Assembly: GCA_012184525.1 (NCBI GenBank)
Contig: WOFQ01000017.1
Location: 1 to 64,000, forward strand
Reading direction: 5' to 3'
DNA from: Xenoacremonium recifei
Taxonomy: Eukaryota > Ascomycota > Sordariomycetes > Hypocreales > Nectriaceae
Length of the DNA: 64,000 nt
A program made the translations under genes and the position numbers. The notes beneath the pieces are model-generated. The model ran no database searches. It saw only the letters and a program-made list of their open reading frames with translations, and was not told the DNA's origin. Shown one piece after another: positions 19,969 to 32,564 of the stretch. Positions within the stretch are counted from its first letter, which is position 1. Each line of letters starts with the position of its first letter.

Positions 19969-22669
19969 TTCCTGGGGAGGAGCGATAAGATTGACCGGGA
20001 TCTTTGTCCAGCAAAGGATCGTCAGGATTTATGTAGAGTTTTGAGAAAGCAAAGGGGGCAGAAAGGGAAGACGCCACGGGGGAAACTCTACATAACAGGT
20101 CCAGACCAGATGCACGCGGCCAAGAGCCCGCTCAGCCGTGATTCGATTCAAGCAAGGTCAGGGGGCTCCGGAGAGATTTCTGCAACAGAACTACTAAATA
20201 CGGACGGGATGGCACGTCAATCGGCGCCAGCGTTCCATGATCGCCACTGTATGCACCCGTCAGAAGCCGTACCAAGTAACATGTGTTGGTGCTGGGGAAC
20301 AGCGCAACTCCACCGTCAGCCCGCCGCCTAGATGACATTCTCCGAGGTACGGCCTGTTACAGGACAGTCGGCGGGAGAACGCGAAGAAGGTCTAGGGTGG
20401 CATCTAGCTGCAACCTTTTGTCGCATTTAGCCATTGAACATCCCTTCAGCACGGGAATGGTGGCTGGATCTGGAGCGGTGGCGGCAGGCTTCGGGCGGCC
20501 CGGCAAACATTCCGATGAGGCGCTCAGGCACGGAGAGAAGTCTTCTAGAGTTTGCATAGAAACTCAGTGTCAGGGCATGTGGCCAGAACTGGGGATTTCC
20601 ATGTGTCAAAGCGTGCGAGTCGGCATGTAAGACATGACCAAACAACGAACAGAAGCAATACTTCTCCACAACACCTGCACGAGTCACTCACTCGGCCGAA
20701 CCTCTCCAGCGATCGCAGCGATCCTTTTCGGCAGTTTGGTGCCTGAGTGTCTGCGGGGGGTTTTCAGCCAAAGACGGCCGGCCGCCGGACTGGTGCTAGA
20801 CAGCGCCGCCCGCTGGACGGGATAGTCGGAAAGTCGGCTGTTGATCGCCCGAGGCCGGCGCTGAAGTTCACAATTTGACATCCGTCCATCGTCGCGACTC
20901 GACTGTAGGGTAGTATTCGGCCGGTGCAGGGTTGCGAAGCGGAATGGAACGTGGCCCTGTTGACGGCGGTGGCATGATCTGCAGCGAGAGATCGTGAGCG
21001 GCGGCCGATGCGACTGAACTCTTCTTTGTTTTCCGGGTCCCAGAACCTGGGATCAACCCAGTGGATCGGCCGGCGGAGTTGCAGTCTTCTTGGAGTCTTC
21101 CTCGGTCCACAGTCTGGCCGGGAGGCGGAGGGGAGGCAAAGGAGGCGGCGGACGGCGCTGGCTAAAACCGCTACAGCGGCACGACTCCCTGTTGCAGCAT
21201 AGTCGGGCAGCCCAAGAGGGGACTTTTCTCAAAGAGGGGACGCGGTTCAGGGGCTCGTCCGGCGGCGGGAGGGTCACTGTCCAGCACTCAATGGACGATG
21301 CTGGCTGACGGGCGCGGTCCAGAGGGCTTGCTGGGTCTTCTCCAACGCTCGTCAACGTGCTTGGCGACGCTATCGACAAGTTACAAGCGAGATGGACAGA
21401 CGGGCGAGCAAAAACCCACGAGGCCTCGAAAGATCTATGGGAACGCGAGGGAGGACGAGGAGCAGGCCATGTGGGCTTACGGACCACGGCAGTGGATAAA
21501 CGCCTCACCACAAGTCGCGGGCAAAGACACACCATCGAACTGCTTATGCTCAATTCATTTCCCGGTCGTCGATAGTCACGGAGCCGCGAGGCCTGAAGCC
21601 CGCCGCAGTCAGCATCTCGCATCTCGCCGGCCCCTTGAGACTGAGAGGTGGCCGTCCCTTGCAGCCCGACGAGCAGGGTTCTGGTCTTTTACCTCGGGAT
21701 GTGGAGTTGAAAAGCAACAGAGGCTAGTATACCGAACTCTGCTAAGGATGACGACTGCGCAAAAGCGGATCACCACCTGTTCTCCCGTCCCATCCTTGGA
21801 GTCGTGAAGACCGGGTTCGGGTTACAGTTCCCAACTGTTGGCTCCCTCAATGTCATTCCTGCATAGGTTTCTCCGTCCATTGAGCGTTAACCACCGGCTG
21901 GATCTAATTTTGCCTCTCCTCCATCGCCACGTGGGCGCCACCCAGAATGCTCCCCCGGCCCCGGAGCCTCCGCTTGACTCTCACCATTGCGAATTGCCTC
22001 TTCCGGCATGGCCCCCGATCTCTGTATGCGAACGGCCCAGGGTTCTCCCGGTTGCTGGTCATTGCTGCCATGGAAAACACGGAGAGTCGCAGGCAGGCAG
22101 GGGAAAATCCTCTCCTGGCTGCGGTCCGTCCCCAATCTCCGAGGCTTCTTCAATGCAAACCATAGTCCGTCCCATCCCATCCTGGGCCACGCAGACAGGT
22201 CCACCCAAAGGGTCCAAAATCTCGCAGAGATTGGCAGACGCTAGGCGTGTGAGTTCAGCAGCTGTTCCCCGTTCTTTCAGCTACTATTCCCGTCCGAGGC
22301 GAGGCATCTTATCTTCGCCTCCCAGTAGACGAGGAGGCTCCATGTATGGAAGCCCAGGTATCAGCCCAGAACGTGGACTAGCATGCGGCGAGGTTGCATC
22401 GTACCTTGCAGGCTTCTCATGCTGGACCCAGCATGGCGGGAGGGTCGGCAATCCTGGCAAACCTAGTAGGATTTAGCTAGATATACACAATCCGGCAGAG
22501 GCACGTCAAAATAAATACTATCCGTCCTCCACCACAGAGCCGCTTTCTTGCTCATCCGTTCCTCTCTCGGCCGTAGTCTCCCCCAAGGTTTCTCCACGTG
22601 GAAGGAAAGGACAGGACTAAACTCACACTCATTTTCGGATCCCTCAGTCCTTCAAGTCAAAGACACAAG
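19969..22669. promoter_or_regulatory. long divergent intergenic region
   Basis: 2.7 kb between the receptor (minus) and the FAD oxidase (plus). GC-rich from about 20700 to 22250, which produces many spurious open frames on both strands. None has a membrane, domain or splice signature. It must contain the two divergent promoters. I can assign no specific factor site. Confidence 0.45.
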
Positions 22670-24542
22670 ATGAAGTTCTCGTCGTCTATGCTCTGGGCCC
22701 TCGTGCCCTTGGTCGCCCAGGCGGGCAGCTGCCGCGCGCGGTCTGTCTCTACCTGCAAGTGTATGCCTGGCGACTCTTGCTGGCCCGCCAAGTCCATCTG
22801 GGACAAGTTCAACGCCACTGTCGACGGCCTCCTTGTCAAGACGGTTCCCATTGGCACGCCTTGCCATGACCCTACCTACGATGCCGACGAGTGCGCGACC
22901 CTCCAGGACAACTGGAACGCGCCAGAGACTCAGTGAGCGAACTTGCGCATCTTTATTGCTGGAACTACGGCTGACAAACAACTTCACAGCCTGGAGAGCA
23001 CTTCCTCGGTCATGCAGCAGTTCTTCGCCAACGACAGCTGTGATCCCTTCACTGCCGAGTCCAAGCCCTGCACCATTGGCAACTAGTAAGTGTTCACCAT
23101 TGCATATCGTAAACTGGACCAAATTATACTGACCGGCCTCAGTGTCGACTATGCCGTTAAGGTCCAGACCGCTGCCCACGTCGCTGCGACCATCAAGTTC
23201 GCTACCAAGTACAACATCCGCTTTGTTATCCGCAGCACTGGTCATGAGTATGTATCCTTCGAAAACTAAGATGAGAATGCAGCCATTGACAATCCACAGC
23301 TACTTTGGTCGATCTACTGGTGCCGGTGCCATCTCCGTCTGGACTCATGAGATGACCGACTCAGAGTACATCCCTAGCTACTCTGACTCCGCCTACACTG
23401 GTCCCGCCTTCAAGTTCGGTGCCGGTACCGTCGGTTACCAGGCCCTTGAGGCTGCTACTGCCCAGGACCTTGTCGTTGTCTCCGGAGAGTGCGCCACTGT
23501 CTGCTTGGTCGGTGGTTATACTCAGGGTGGTGGTCACTCTGCTCTCAGCTCCAGCTTCGGTCTTGGTGCCGACAACACTCTCGAGTTTGAGGTTGTCACT
23601 GCGGCCGGCAACATCGTCACCGCCAATGCTGACACGAACTCGGATCTGTACTGGGCCCTGAGCGGTGGTGGTGCTGGAAACTACGGTGTCGTCACCGCCA
23701 TGACTGTCCGTGGTCACTACGCCGGCAACATCGGTGGTGGCATGCTCACCTTCACCATCGCTGGCATTGACTCCGACACCTTCTACGCCGCCATCGAGGA
23801 GTTCCACAAGCTTCTGCCCGCCATGATCGCTACCGGCGCCGACGTCATCTACGTTGTCTCTGACGAATACCTGGCTATTAAGCCTGTTACTGTCCTTAAC
23901 TCTACCGGCGAATTCGTCGAGAACACCGTTCTCGGTCCTTTCATTACTTACCTCAACGACAATGGCCTGTCTGCGTCTACCAACTTCACTACCATGTCCT
24001 ACTACGAGCACTTCGACACCTACATGGGTCCTCTTCCTTGGGGCAACATTGCTGTCTCCGAGTACCAGTACGGTGGCCGTCTCATCCCCGCCTCTGTTGT
24101 CAAGAAGAACTACTCGGGCTTGACCCAGGTCATCCGAACTCTGAACGAGGATGGTGTCCTCTGGGTCGGTAACTCGGGCACCTTCCAGGCTCCCAGCGGT
24201 GTCTCCAACGCCGTCCTCCCCCAGTGGCGCACCAGCATGATTACCGTGCAGATCGGTACTGCCTGGAACTCTACCAATTGGGATCAGATGATTGCCGACC
24301 AGGAGGCGATTACCAACACCTACGTGCCCCTCATGGAGTCTATTACCCCCGGTGCCGGTGCCTACATGAACGAGGCCGACTTCAACCAGCCCAACTGGGA
24401 GACCACCTTCTACGGCTCCAACTGGAGCAAGCTGTTGGCTATCAAGAAGAAGTGGGATCCTAACTACTTCTTCTACAGCTTGAAGGCTGTCGGCAGCTCC
24501 ACCTGGACCGTTGCCAACAACGGCCGCATGTGCAAGGCGTAG
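22670..24542 (+). CDS. secreted FAD-linked oxidoreductase (berberine bridge type)
   Basis: Four exons: 22670-22932, 22990-23085, 23143-23247 and 23300-24542, giving 568 residues. It starts with a cleavable signal peptide (MKFSSSMLWALVPLVAQA). It belongs to the PCMH/FAD_binding_4 and BBE families. RSTGHDYFGRSTGAG (from about 150) carries the His154 expected to bind flavin covalently. GECATVCLVGG (Cys219, Cys223) covers the site where bicovalent members attach Cys, and GGYTQGGGHSALSSSFGLGA follows. The C-terminal BBE motif is seen as WDPNYFFYSLKAVGS. The family oxidises sugars, alkaloids or aromatic alcohols with O2 and makes H2O2. The substrate here is unknown. Codon use is strongly C/T-ending, which suggests high expression. 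Convergent with the nitrilase-like gene, about 215 bp apart. Confidence 0.95.
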
Positions 24543-24757
24543 TAGATGAAGCGTGGACAAAAAAGATAGAATAATACATAGACTTTTATAGTAGATATTA
24601 TTAATGCCAGCGTTTTGAGTTTTCGACATCTCGGAGAAATCACTCAAAGTTTCCTTTCATGACATGGGCATGTATATCGCATAAAGAAACGATGAATTGG
24701 ATATTTCAAAAGCTTGCTCCTCAACATCGCTAATCGGCAACGCCTCCTTGGTCAACC

Positions 24758-25777
24758 CTAGTAATGCCACCAGTCGCTCTTGATGTCCTTCCTGATCTTG
24801 TAATTCTCCTCGGCAACCTTCAGGATGTCAAGGTCTATATCAGCCACTGCTAATTCATCCACTTCAATACCGAGCCTCTTAATGGCCCCCTGAATCGGCA
24901 TCGTGATGGAGCTCAGACCGCCAGCGTTGCAGAAGATGACACCTGCCGTATTCTCAAACGCCCTGAGGGTCGTTGCGCTTTCCAAGAAGTCTTTCTCTGC
25001 ATCAGGATACTCCTGAACCGCTTCTCCGGCATCCGTCATAAACCAGTAGCTCGGGATGATGATGAGCTCAGCCCCGTCGGCGATTAAGGCTCGGAATGCC
25101 TCGGGAAAGGCGAGATCCCAGCAGATGAGCATGCCTGCACGAACGGGTCTACCATCGGCATGCTTGAAAGGGGTATCAAAGGCGGTGTGTGGTGTTGAGC
25201 CGGAGCCAGTCAGGTGAGGTCGCTCCGGATGCCAGAGGTTCTTCTTCTGGTAGAACCCACAGATCTTGCCCGTTCCAGCAGCCAAGAAATAGGTCATGTT
25301 CCGCAGCTCCTCTGTCTTTCCATCTTCGGCGGCGTTTTCGATAGGGTGAATCTCACAGATGGTGCCAGGGACAATGTTGATATTTAGCTCCTTGGCAAGG
25401 TCCTGGTACTTGGAGAGATACGAGTTGGACTCTCGAGTGGCCTCCAAGAAGGCCTCGTTCTCGGGGCACCATGAAGTGAGGTGGAATTCTGGGAGGACAG
25501 CGAGATCGCAGCCCTGTGAGGCAGCCGAGCGGATGTACTCCGCAGCCGTGAAGAAATTCTCTTCGACGGCCACAGGCTATTCGACGCGATGTTAGTGTCT
25601 GTATCGGTCCCAAGAGGTCGGTAGAGACGATGGAAGGACCCGCTTCATTCGAGAAGATAATGGCAATTTGAACAGGGCTCTAGGGAATGATTCGGAAATA
25701 CAGTGCGGGGAATCTCTTGGGCAGAGCCATACCTTTGGGTTGAACTGGGCCAGTGCTACTTTCAAGGTGGGAGCCAT
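24758..25777 (-). CDS. carbon-nitrogen hydrolase (nitrilase superfamily)
   Basis: Two exons: 25777-25733 and 25576-24758, intron 25577-25732, giving 287 residues. The Glu-Lys-Cys catalytic triad is visible: Glu45 in LAVLPEFHLTSW, Lys127 in FYQKKNLWHPE and Cys167 in MLICWDLAFPE. The N-terminal strand VALAQFNPK and the closing SDWWHY also fit the family. These enzymes hydrolyse nitriles, amides or N-carbamoyl groups. The WHPERPHL segment resembles fungal amidase-like members more than true nitrilases, so an amide substrate is more likely, though unproven. The 156-bp intron is the longest in the window, but the joint NPK/PVAVEEN is in phase and fits the family. Confidence 0.93.
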
Positions 25778-27507
25778 GATTGATCAAACTGCTCACAAAC
25801 CCCGAGTTACAGTATTCGTGATGATGCGTAAAGAAGGTCAAAGGTCAAGACAGGTTTCGTTTCGAGGCTCAAGGCTGCCTTATCAACGAGCTGACGGCGG
25901 TTGAAGGGGCGGGATTTGGTGGGGTCTCGACCATCGTATCAGCCCAGAGGAGTTAGAAAGCGAGAAGCTATTATTCACGCAGGGCGCTCCCTAGCCCTGA
26001 AGAGGAATCCGTTTGCACTGGAAGTCTCGCGAATCAGAAATATTTACGGCAGCGAGATCCCGACATCGGACCACTTTGCATATGCGGCTCCGAAGACCTC
26101 TTGACGCCCTGAGCGCTGCCTAATTACTTGAGAGAGTTATCAACTTTGGCTTTGATGGATTTGACTGGTTATGATACGACAGAATGAGCCGACTTTGCCA
26201 CGGTGCAGCGGAAGTGAGAGCACGACGACTGGATTCCCGAAAGAGCTTGCTTATATGAGAATCAATGTCAATACACCTGGAAATAAAGAGTAGTAACTTA
26301 TCACAGCAATAGTGTCAATCGAAGTCCGCCTCAACTTCAATCTTGCAACGCAATGGGTGGTCTAGCGATGACTTGAGGATCGCCTCGCTGCACAAAGGCA
26401 GATTTGCTTGGCCTTTAACCTTTGTAACCAGTACAAATTGTGAGTAAATTATTTCCTATGCACATGCATGAAGAAAGAAGAAAGATTCAAATGTATGACG
26501 AGGCTCAACGGTAGTACCCGTATCAGATGTTGCAGAAAACGAAAGATTTGAATGGCCTACGCGCAGCGCATTCATCATATCCAGGATCAGTGTCTTGACT
26601 ATTCAAAGCTATCACCGAATATCGTCATATTACGGTAAATTCAGACATCCTAGCGAGGAAGAATCTAGCAGCATTTTGTAAGTAGGTTGCACCGTGATGA
26701 TGGCCTGCGGATGTCGGGGTTAGTCTCGAAGAGGAATCTATAGCCTGCCACTGTAGCGAGAGAGACGCTTTTGAAATAGCAGATGGATAAAGAAGCTTCA
26801 ATAAAACTGCTCTCATCTTACAAAATGCCCCCCATTTCCTCACTTCTCGGCCTCTTTCAACCGTCAACCTCACCTCAATCTGTCGCTCTTTGGGAGCCTT
26901 ACAAAGACACAGCCCTAATGACCTCAATCTACACGTGCCATTGGCTTTTTTTCGTAGAAAACTGCACCGCAATAACCGAGGCGATCCTGTACCTGGCAAG
27001 TACTCGTCTTATCTCGGCTTTTGAGTGGCCGAGAAGACAGCCACTAAGCTGAAGTCCAAATCTGCTTGCTACAACTGTCTTCTTCCCACGCGGCTCAATA
27101 AGCCACCTTGACCAATTCAATCTAGTCTCATGCAGGCGTTCCTGAAAGTCATTCCATCGGCCAATGATGCGGTGTAGATTGTCATCACGGACCCCGACAT
27201 CTGGGGTCTGGGGACCTTGATGGGCTATACTGATATCATACCCTGGTAGACCCTGATGGACTCTTCCTCGCCATGGCAGCCATACGAGCCAGAAGCATGC
27301 CAAAAGGGCATTGAAAGAAGGTACTTCGATGATACCTGCCGCCCGACAGGGCTTGGTCCCCTCAATGCCGGCCACAGTCGTGCTTGCAAAAGAAAATATT
27401 CTCCCGTGCCTGCCACATTCGCAGTACTTAACTGTCACCTCTCAATCCCTTCAAAGCACTGCAAGCTTCCCTCTTCTTTACTCCAAAATCTTTCACACTG
27501 AGTCCCC
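25778..27507. other. intergenic, no gene seen
   Basis: About 1.7 kb between divergently oriented genes. A minus-strand frame at 26929-27438 (169 residues) is the longest, but it has no recognisable fold, start context or introns. Nothing else is supported. Confidence 0.45.
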
Positions 27508-29733
27508 ATGGGCAAGAAGCGATCAAGAAAGAGTCATCAAAAGTCTTCAAAGAAGCAGAAGATGTCAACTCCAAGCAGAGTCAACGGGCCGCTGCCCGTG
27601 ACTATCCTCTCCGGCTTCCTGGTACGACTTCCTGAGCTATCTACCAGAACACTGAGGACCACTCCCTCTTACTGACATCCCAACTCTCCTTGCAGGGTGC
27701 CGGAAAGACGACGCTGATGAAGCATGTCCTCACGAGTGACCATGGCCTCCGCATCGCCGTCGTCGTCAACGACATCGGAGCCGTCAACGTCGATGCCTCC
27801 CTCATCAAGCAAACCCACCGCGTGACGAAGCAAGAAGAAAAGATCATCGCCCTTCAGAACGGTTGCATCTGCTGCACTCTTCGTGGTGATCTTCTCGAAG
27901 AGCTCTACCGCCTGTCCAAGCTGCAGGAGTTTGACTATGTCCTTATCGAGAGCAGTGGCATTAGTGAGCCCGAGCAAGTTGCCGAGACGTTTGATCCGCG
28001 ACTAGTAGATACTATGGAGACGATTGCCGATTCTGGTGAAGAGCATGGACTCGATGGAAGCCTTCTGGAGACTTTGAAGGCAGTGTAAGTTTCCCTGTCC
28101 TCTGTATTGTATGCATCCTCGTTTGCTGACGTGATCGTGCGTTTCAGGAAATCGGGAGGTGGCCTGTCTAACTTCGCAAAACTCGATACCTGCGTTACTG
28201 TCATTGACGCCTTTACCATGCTCAATGACTTTGACACTGACCAGCTCATCTCGTCGCGCCGCGACGACGTTGTCGCGGAGGATGAAAGAACTGTCACTGA
28301 CCTTATGGTGAGTATTCCCTGAGTTGCACAGACATGATAAGGAGACGAAGATTAACCTTGCACTTTCTAGGTCGACCAAATCGAGTTCGCCAACGTAATT
28401 ATCCTCAACAAGATTGACGCGGTATGTTACCACCCTATCGATGCCACCCCTTATGCTCACTGACTTTGTCTTAGGTCGACGAGGACACCAGGTCTCGCCT
28501 GATGGACCTCGCTAAACGCCTCAACCCTGGAGCTAAGATCATCCCGGCCAAGTATGGCAAGATTGCCATTAAAGATATCATTAACACGGGATTATTCGAC
28601 TTCGAGAAGGCCAAGATAGGCCCTGGCTGGCTTCAAGATATTTGGCAGATGAGCATGCGGGAAATGGTAAGTCGATAGACATGTCAACGACATTTAAATG
28701 GCTATGTCACAGAAATACAATAGTCTAACAAGATTATCCACAGGCAAATGGCAAGAAAACCATTACCCCCAAGCCAGAAACAGAGGAGTATTCTGTTCGG
28801 AATTTCGTCTATCATCGCTTCCGCCCGTTCCACCCAGAGCGGTTGTGGAGACTTGTCTACGAACACTTTATTGTCCAGCAAGTCTTCGATGATGATGAAG
28901 AAGAAGAAGAATCAGACGAAGAGAGCGACAATGACGAAGATCACGAATCCATCGAAGGGACTGATGAGGAAGCAGACAAGACAATCATTCCTAAGGACGC
29001 TGAAAAGAAGTCTTCCAAGAATCGCAATGCCTCGGAAACCAAATCTGCTAGTGACGATGACTCTTCAGAGGGTCATTCTGGGACTTCCTCGCCCCGAAGC
29101 GCCATTTCCACTATCCAGACCATCCCGTCTCCTGTTCTGGCCCCCAAAGCCACCGCGAAGGAGGAAGACGAGGAAGATGAACTGGATGACCTTACACCTC
29201 CTCCAAACAGCGTTATCCTCAAGAACAGACGCGCTCACCCGGTCTTCGCTAGACTTTTCCGTTCCAAAGGCAGCATATTCTTGGCAACTCGCCCAAACAT
29301 GATGGGAATGTGGTCTCAGGCCGGTGCCATGCTCACCGTAGCTGGAGAGCAACCGTGGTTTGCCACAATGGATGATGAGACCCTCGAAGATATCGAGCTG
29401 CTGTCTCATGACTTGAAGAAAGGCGGCGAATGGGGTGACCGTCGTCAAGAGATTGTGTTCATTGGAGAGAAGCTCGAATATGAGGCAGTCGAAAAGCTCT
29501 TTGACGCTTGCCTTCTCAATGATGAAGAATGGGAACAGTGGCAAGAAATTATGCGCAACTCGGAGATCACTGATGAGGAAAAAGAAGAAGCTTTGGGAGA
29601 TTTGTTCCTTGATGGCTTCCCAGAATGGGACATGGACGATGAGGAGGAGGAAGGTCACGAAGGTCATGATCATAGTCATCAGAGGAGCGGACTGCGAAAC
29701 ATAAGCGACTATCTGGAGCAGACTGAGGCTTAA
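27508..29733 (+). CDS. COG0523/CobW-family GTPase, putative zinc chaperone
   Basis: Six exons: 27508-27621, 27696-28084, 28148-28307, 28371-28421, 28475-28666 and 28744-29733, giving 631 residues. Motifs in order: a Lys/Ser-rich leader, Walker A SGFLGAGKTTLM (about 36-47), the metal-binding CxCC in NGCICCTLRGD (Cys95, 97, 98), ESSGISEPEQV, and the guanine-specificity NKID. The C-terminal CobW domain begins with RPFHPERLWRLV. An acidic, Ser-rich insert of about 120 residues then separates it from the rest of the domain (FLATRPNMMGMWSQAG, RRQEIVFIGE). A His-rich tail (GHEGHDHSHQ) follows. Eukaryotic relatives (ZNG1/CBWD) deliver zinc to methionine aminopeptidase. A zinc role is inferred from family and CxCC, not shown. 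The insert and His tail fit metal buffering. Confidence 0.94.
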
Positions 29734-30226
29734 ATTATAGTATCGCAGGGCCGGAATAGCTAAGGTAGCGCTAGATCCTGACAAGCACTTGATGATTTTG
29801 ATTGTTTTCTTCATTCTTCCTTCTTCTTTCCCGTTGGAAGGATTGCCTTGAGTCTCGATTATTTGTCTCTATTGGCCCTGCTGAGACTACCGGATTTTCT
29901 AAATGGAGTTGAGTATCTTATGTTACTCGAACACTGAAACTCAATCGTTTCGAAAGGAAGAGGGACACTTCGGAAGGAGAAAGGCCTATGAAGCTAATAA
30001 TAGTCGTGAGTTTTGCAGAACTATTTTCTAATCTTAATAATATCATTCCCAAAATTCCAGGGTTGCGGCCATCAGGTTCACGGCATTGGCATGGTTTGAG
30101 AGGCGATGACTAATCCACCAGCAAGCCTGATATCCCTCTCGGAGTTCCGGGACCAGATCACCATCATTATCATCAGCATCAACCTCCTCCGATCTCAACC
30201 ACTTCGTGTAGTCGCAGCCCTCCAAA
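29734..30226. promoter_or_regulatory. intergenic between two plus-strand genes
   Basis: Contains the 3' end of the GTPase gene and the promoter of the Zn2Cys6 regulator. The short word CATCA recurs (ATCACCATCATTATCATCAGCATCAACC at about 30158-30185) just upstream of the start. No coding frame is seen. Confidence 0.5.
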
Positions 30227-32260
30227 ATGGCTCACAACGATGAAGACCTCCCGATTATGCCGTTCTCGTGCCTTGCGTGCCGCAGATCCAAGTTGAAGTG
30301 CGATCGGCTAAAACCGCATTGTGGGCGGTGCGCCAACTATCCCGAGAAATGCCAGTATCCCGCCACTCGTAAGAAGCCAGTGATTACCGCCACACGACCA
30401 AAAGTCAAGGCACTCGAAGATAGGTTGAGTGAGTACTGCCAGATTCATGGCATTTGAGTGACGTTGGAGGACTGATCAACGTTGCAATTCAGTGCATCTC
30501 GAGCATCGCCTGAAAGAAACCCAAGATGCCAGCCCGCCGAAACCTGCGGCTTCGAATCCCACGCCACCGATTTCTTTTGATTTTAATGATGCACAAATTA
30601 TTGGAACTGGCCGTCTGGAGTCACTTCCACCAGAAGAAATGATGGAAGAGTTGTGAGTTTTATAATCGAGACGCAACCTCGCCCCAGGGTATGAAGCTAA
30701 GAAGCATCGCAGGACGAACCTATTCTTCACAAAGCTGTACTCTGAAACACCCATGATTCACCCGTCCCGTTATCTCGCATCATTGCACATGCCAAATCAC
30801 ATGCAGCCACCGATGTGTCTGCAATATGCGATCATGGCCTTAGGAGCGCTTATCTCGCCGGTCTATAGCCCTTTCGCAGAGGCTCTCTACCGGAGAGCTC
30901 GAACCTATCTAGAGAATGATGAGATGAGGGTGAGTAATTAGTTGTGGTGTCTATATAATTCTATGCTAAAATTATACCAGGGTGAAGGCGAGCATTTCGT
31001 GACTCTGGCACACTGTCAATCCTGGATTCTACTCAGCCACTTCGAAGTCCAGAGTCTTTGGTTCTCCAGAGCTTCGATGAGCACCTCGAGATCCGTGCGG
31101 TTATCTCAGATCCTTGGATTGCACTGTATTGACGGCCGCATGGATCTTGGTTCTGCCATTCCGCCGCCAAAAGACTGGTGCGAGCAAGAGGAGAGGCGGC
31201 GGACGATGTGGTCGGTCTTCTGTGCCGATAGGAGCACTAGTAGCACCACGGGTTGGCCAAGCTTGTTAGAGGCCTCTCGAGTAAGTGAGACTTGTCTAAC
31301 TCATTGACGTGAAGATATCTAATATGAGATGTGCGCTTAGATCAGAACCTTGTTGCCTGTCTCCGACGAGGCTTTCCAGGCTGGCATCGAGGAGCCTTCC
31401 GCAACGCTTCAAGAAGTCGCAGACCAGAGGGCCACGAAAGTATCCCCGTTTGCATGCCGAGTCCTCGCTGCTCACCTTTTCCACGAGTGCTTGGACCATA
31501 CCTACCGAGACCGACCAGACGAAGATTGCAGCGATCTGCAGAACAGTCCTTTCTGGAAGCGCCACCAAGATCTCAACAACGGCTTGGCAAGCGCCTTTGT
31601 GTGGTTACCAGACACGATCCGATGCGAGGGCAGACCCAAAACCGACTCCTCCGTCTTCGTCACGCTTCAACTCCATACCGCACTCATCTGCCTCCACCGC
31701 ATCGGCGCCGCAAGAGCAAAGAAGTACAACCTCCCACGAGAAGCCGTCATGACCACCAAAGTCCGGCTCCTCCCCTCCGCGCAAGAAATCTTCAGCGTTG
31801 TCGCCTGGGTCAGAGACATCAACGTCATGTTCCGAAACCCGTTCGTTGCCTTTGCTGCGTACATGGCCTCGTTCGTGTTCCTGGAGGACTTTGTCGAGAC
31901 GCAGAATCGGCAGAGCGAGGAGCGCATGGACTCGTTGCTGGACTTGATGATCTCGATTGGGCAGGCGAATCAAGTGACTGGTTGTCTGGCGATTCAGATG
32001 GCGCATGAGATACAGAAGACGGGAATTGATTCGTCGGCCATGCTGAAGGTATGTTGCACTCACTCACTGTGTTTTAAGTCAGGTGTGGTGGCTGACGTGT
32101 GCCGTAGGTTTCGGGCCTCATGGCCGATCTCAAAGGGCCGCTCATGGCGAGGCAGAATGAGTCGAGCGGCAATATCGTCTTCTGTCCGTTCGCATCTGCT
32201 GACAACTACGAAGGCGCGCCGTCAGTGTACCCGGGAACAGGTATGCCATGGTCTTCTTGA
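30227..32260 (+). CDS. Zn2Cys6 transcription factor with Fungal_trans domain
   Basis: Six exons: 30227-30428, 30493-30652, 30713-30929, 30981-31280, 31341-32048 and 32108-32260, giving 579 residues. The finger at about 15-42 is canonical (CLACRRSKLKCDRLKPHC, GRC, then six residues and a sixth Cys). It is followed by a short linker and a coiled-coil dimerisation segment (ALEDRLMHLEHRLKE) formed across the first junction. The middle homology region covers about 121-330 (FFTKLYSETPMIHPSRYLAS, MALGALISPVYSPFAEALYR, LSQILGLHC). The C-terminus SVYPGTGMPWSS ends just after the last junction; the alternative of reading through is out of frame. It is a nuclear DNA-binding regulator with unknown targets. 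It lies between a COG0523 GTPase and a metal transporter. Confidence 0.94.
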
Positions 32261-32564
32261 AGCTATGAGACGCGTAATTGCTCGCATGGCTGGCTCATCA
32301 CTATTTGTGCGGGAGTTGGCAGCAAGCGATATGGCGGGCAAAAGAAACATATGCCCTGTAGTTCTTTCTTTTATTCATCATCACGGGGGAACTCATATTA
32401 GTTTCCTTTCCCGCTTGTGTTGTGTCGTTCATTAGCCCAGGCCCAAATAAATCCATCCATAACCGTCCAAAGTTGAGATTCTTCCCAAATCATCATGTCC
32501 CCAACGCCGGCGATTCACCCAACCATCCCAAAATAATACAATTCGCTCCGATGAAGCATTAAAA
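32261..32564. other. convergent intergenic, 3' UTRs
   Basis: Short region between the stop codons of the Zn2Cys6 regulator and the metal transporter. It presumably holds both 3' UTRs. No gene is seen. Confidence 0.5.

Noticed and set aside
23361..24647. 428-codon antisense frame across the FAD oxidase gene
   Set aside because: It is a by-product of strong codon bias in the real plus-strand gene; its Val/Gly/Asp-rich sequence has no domain.
26929..27438. 169-codon minus-strand frame upstream of the COG0523 gene
   Set aside because: No recognisable fold or splice partner. It overlaps the likely promoter and leader of the GTPase gene.
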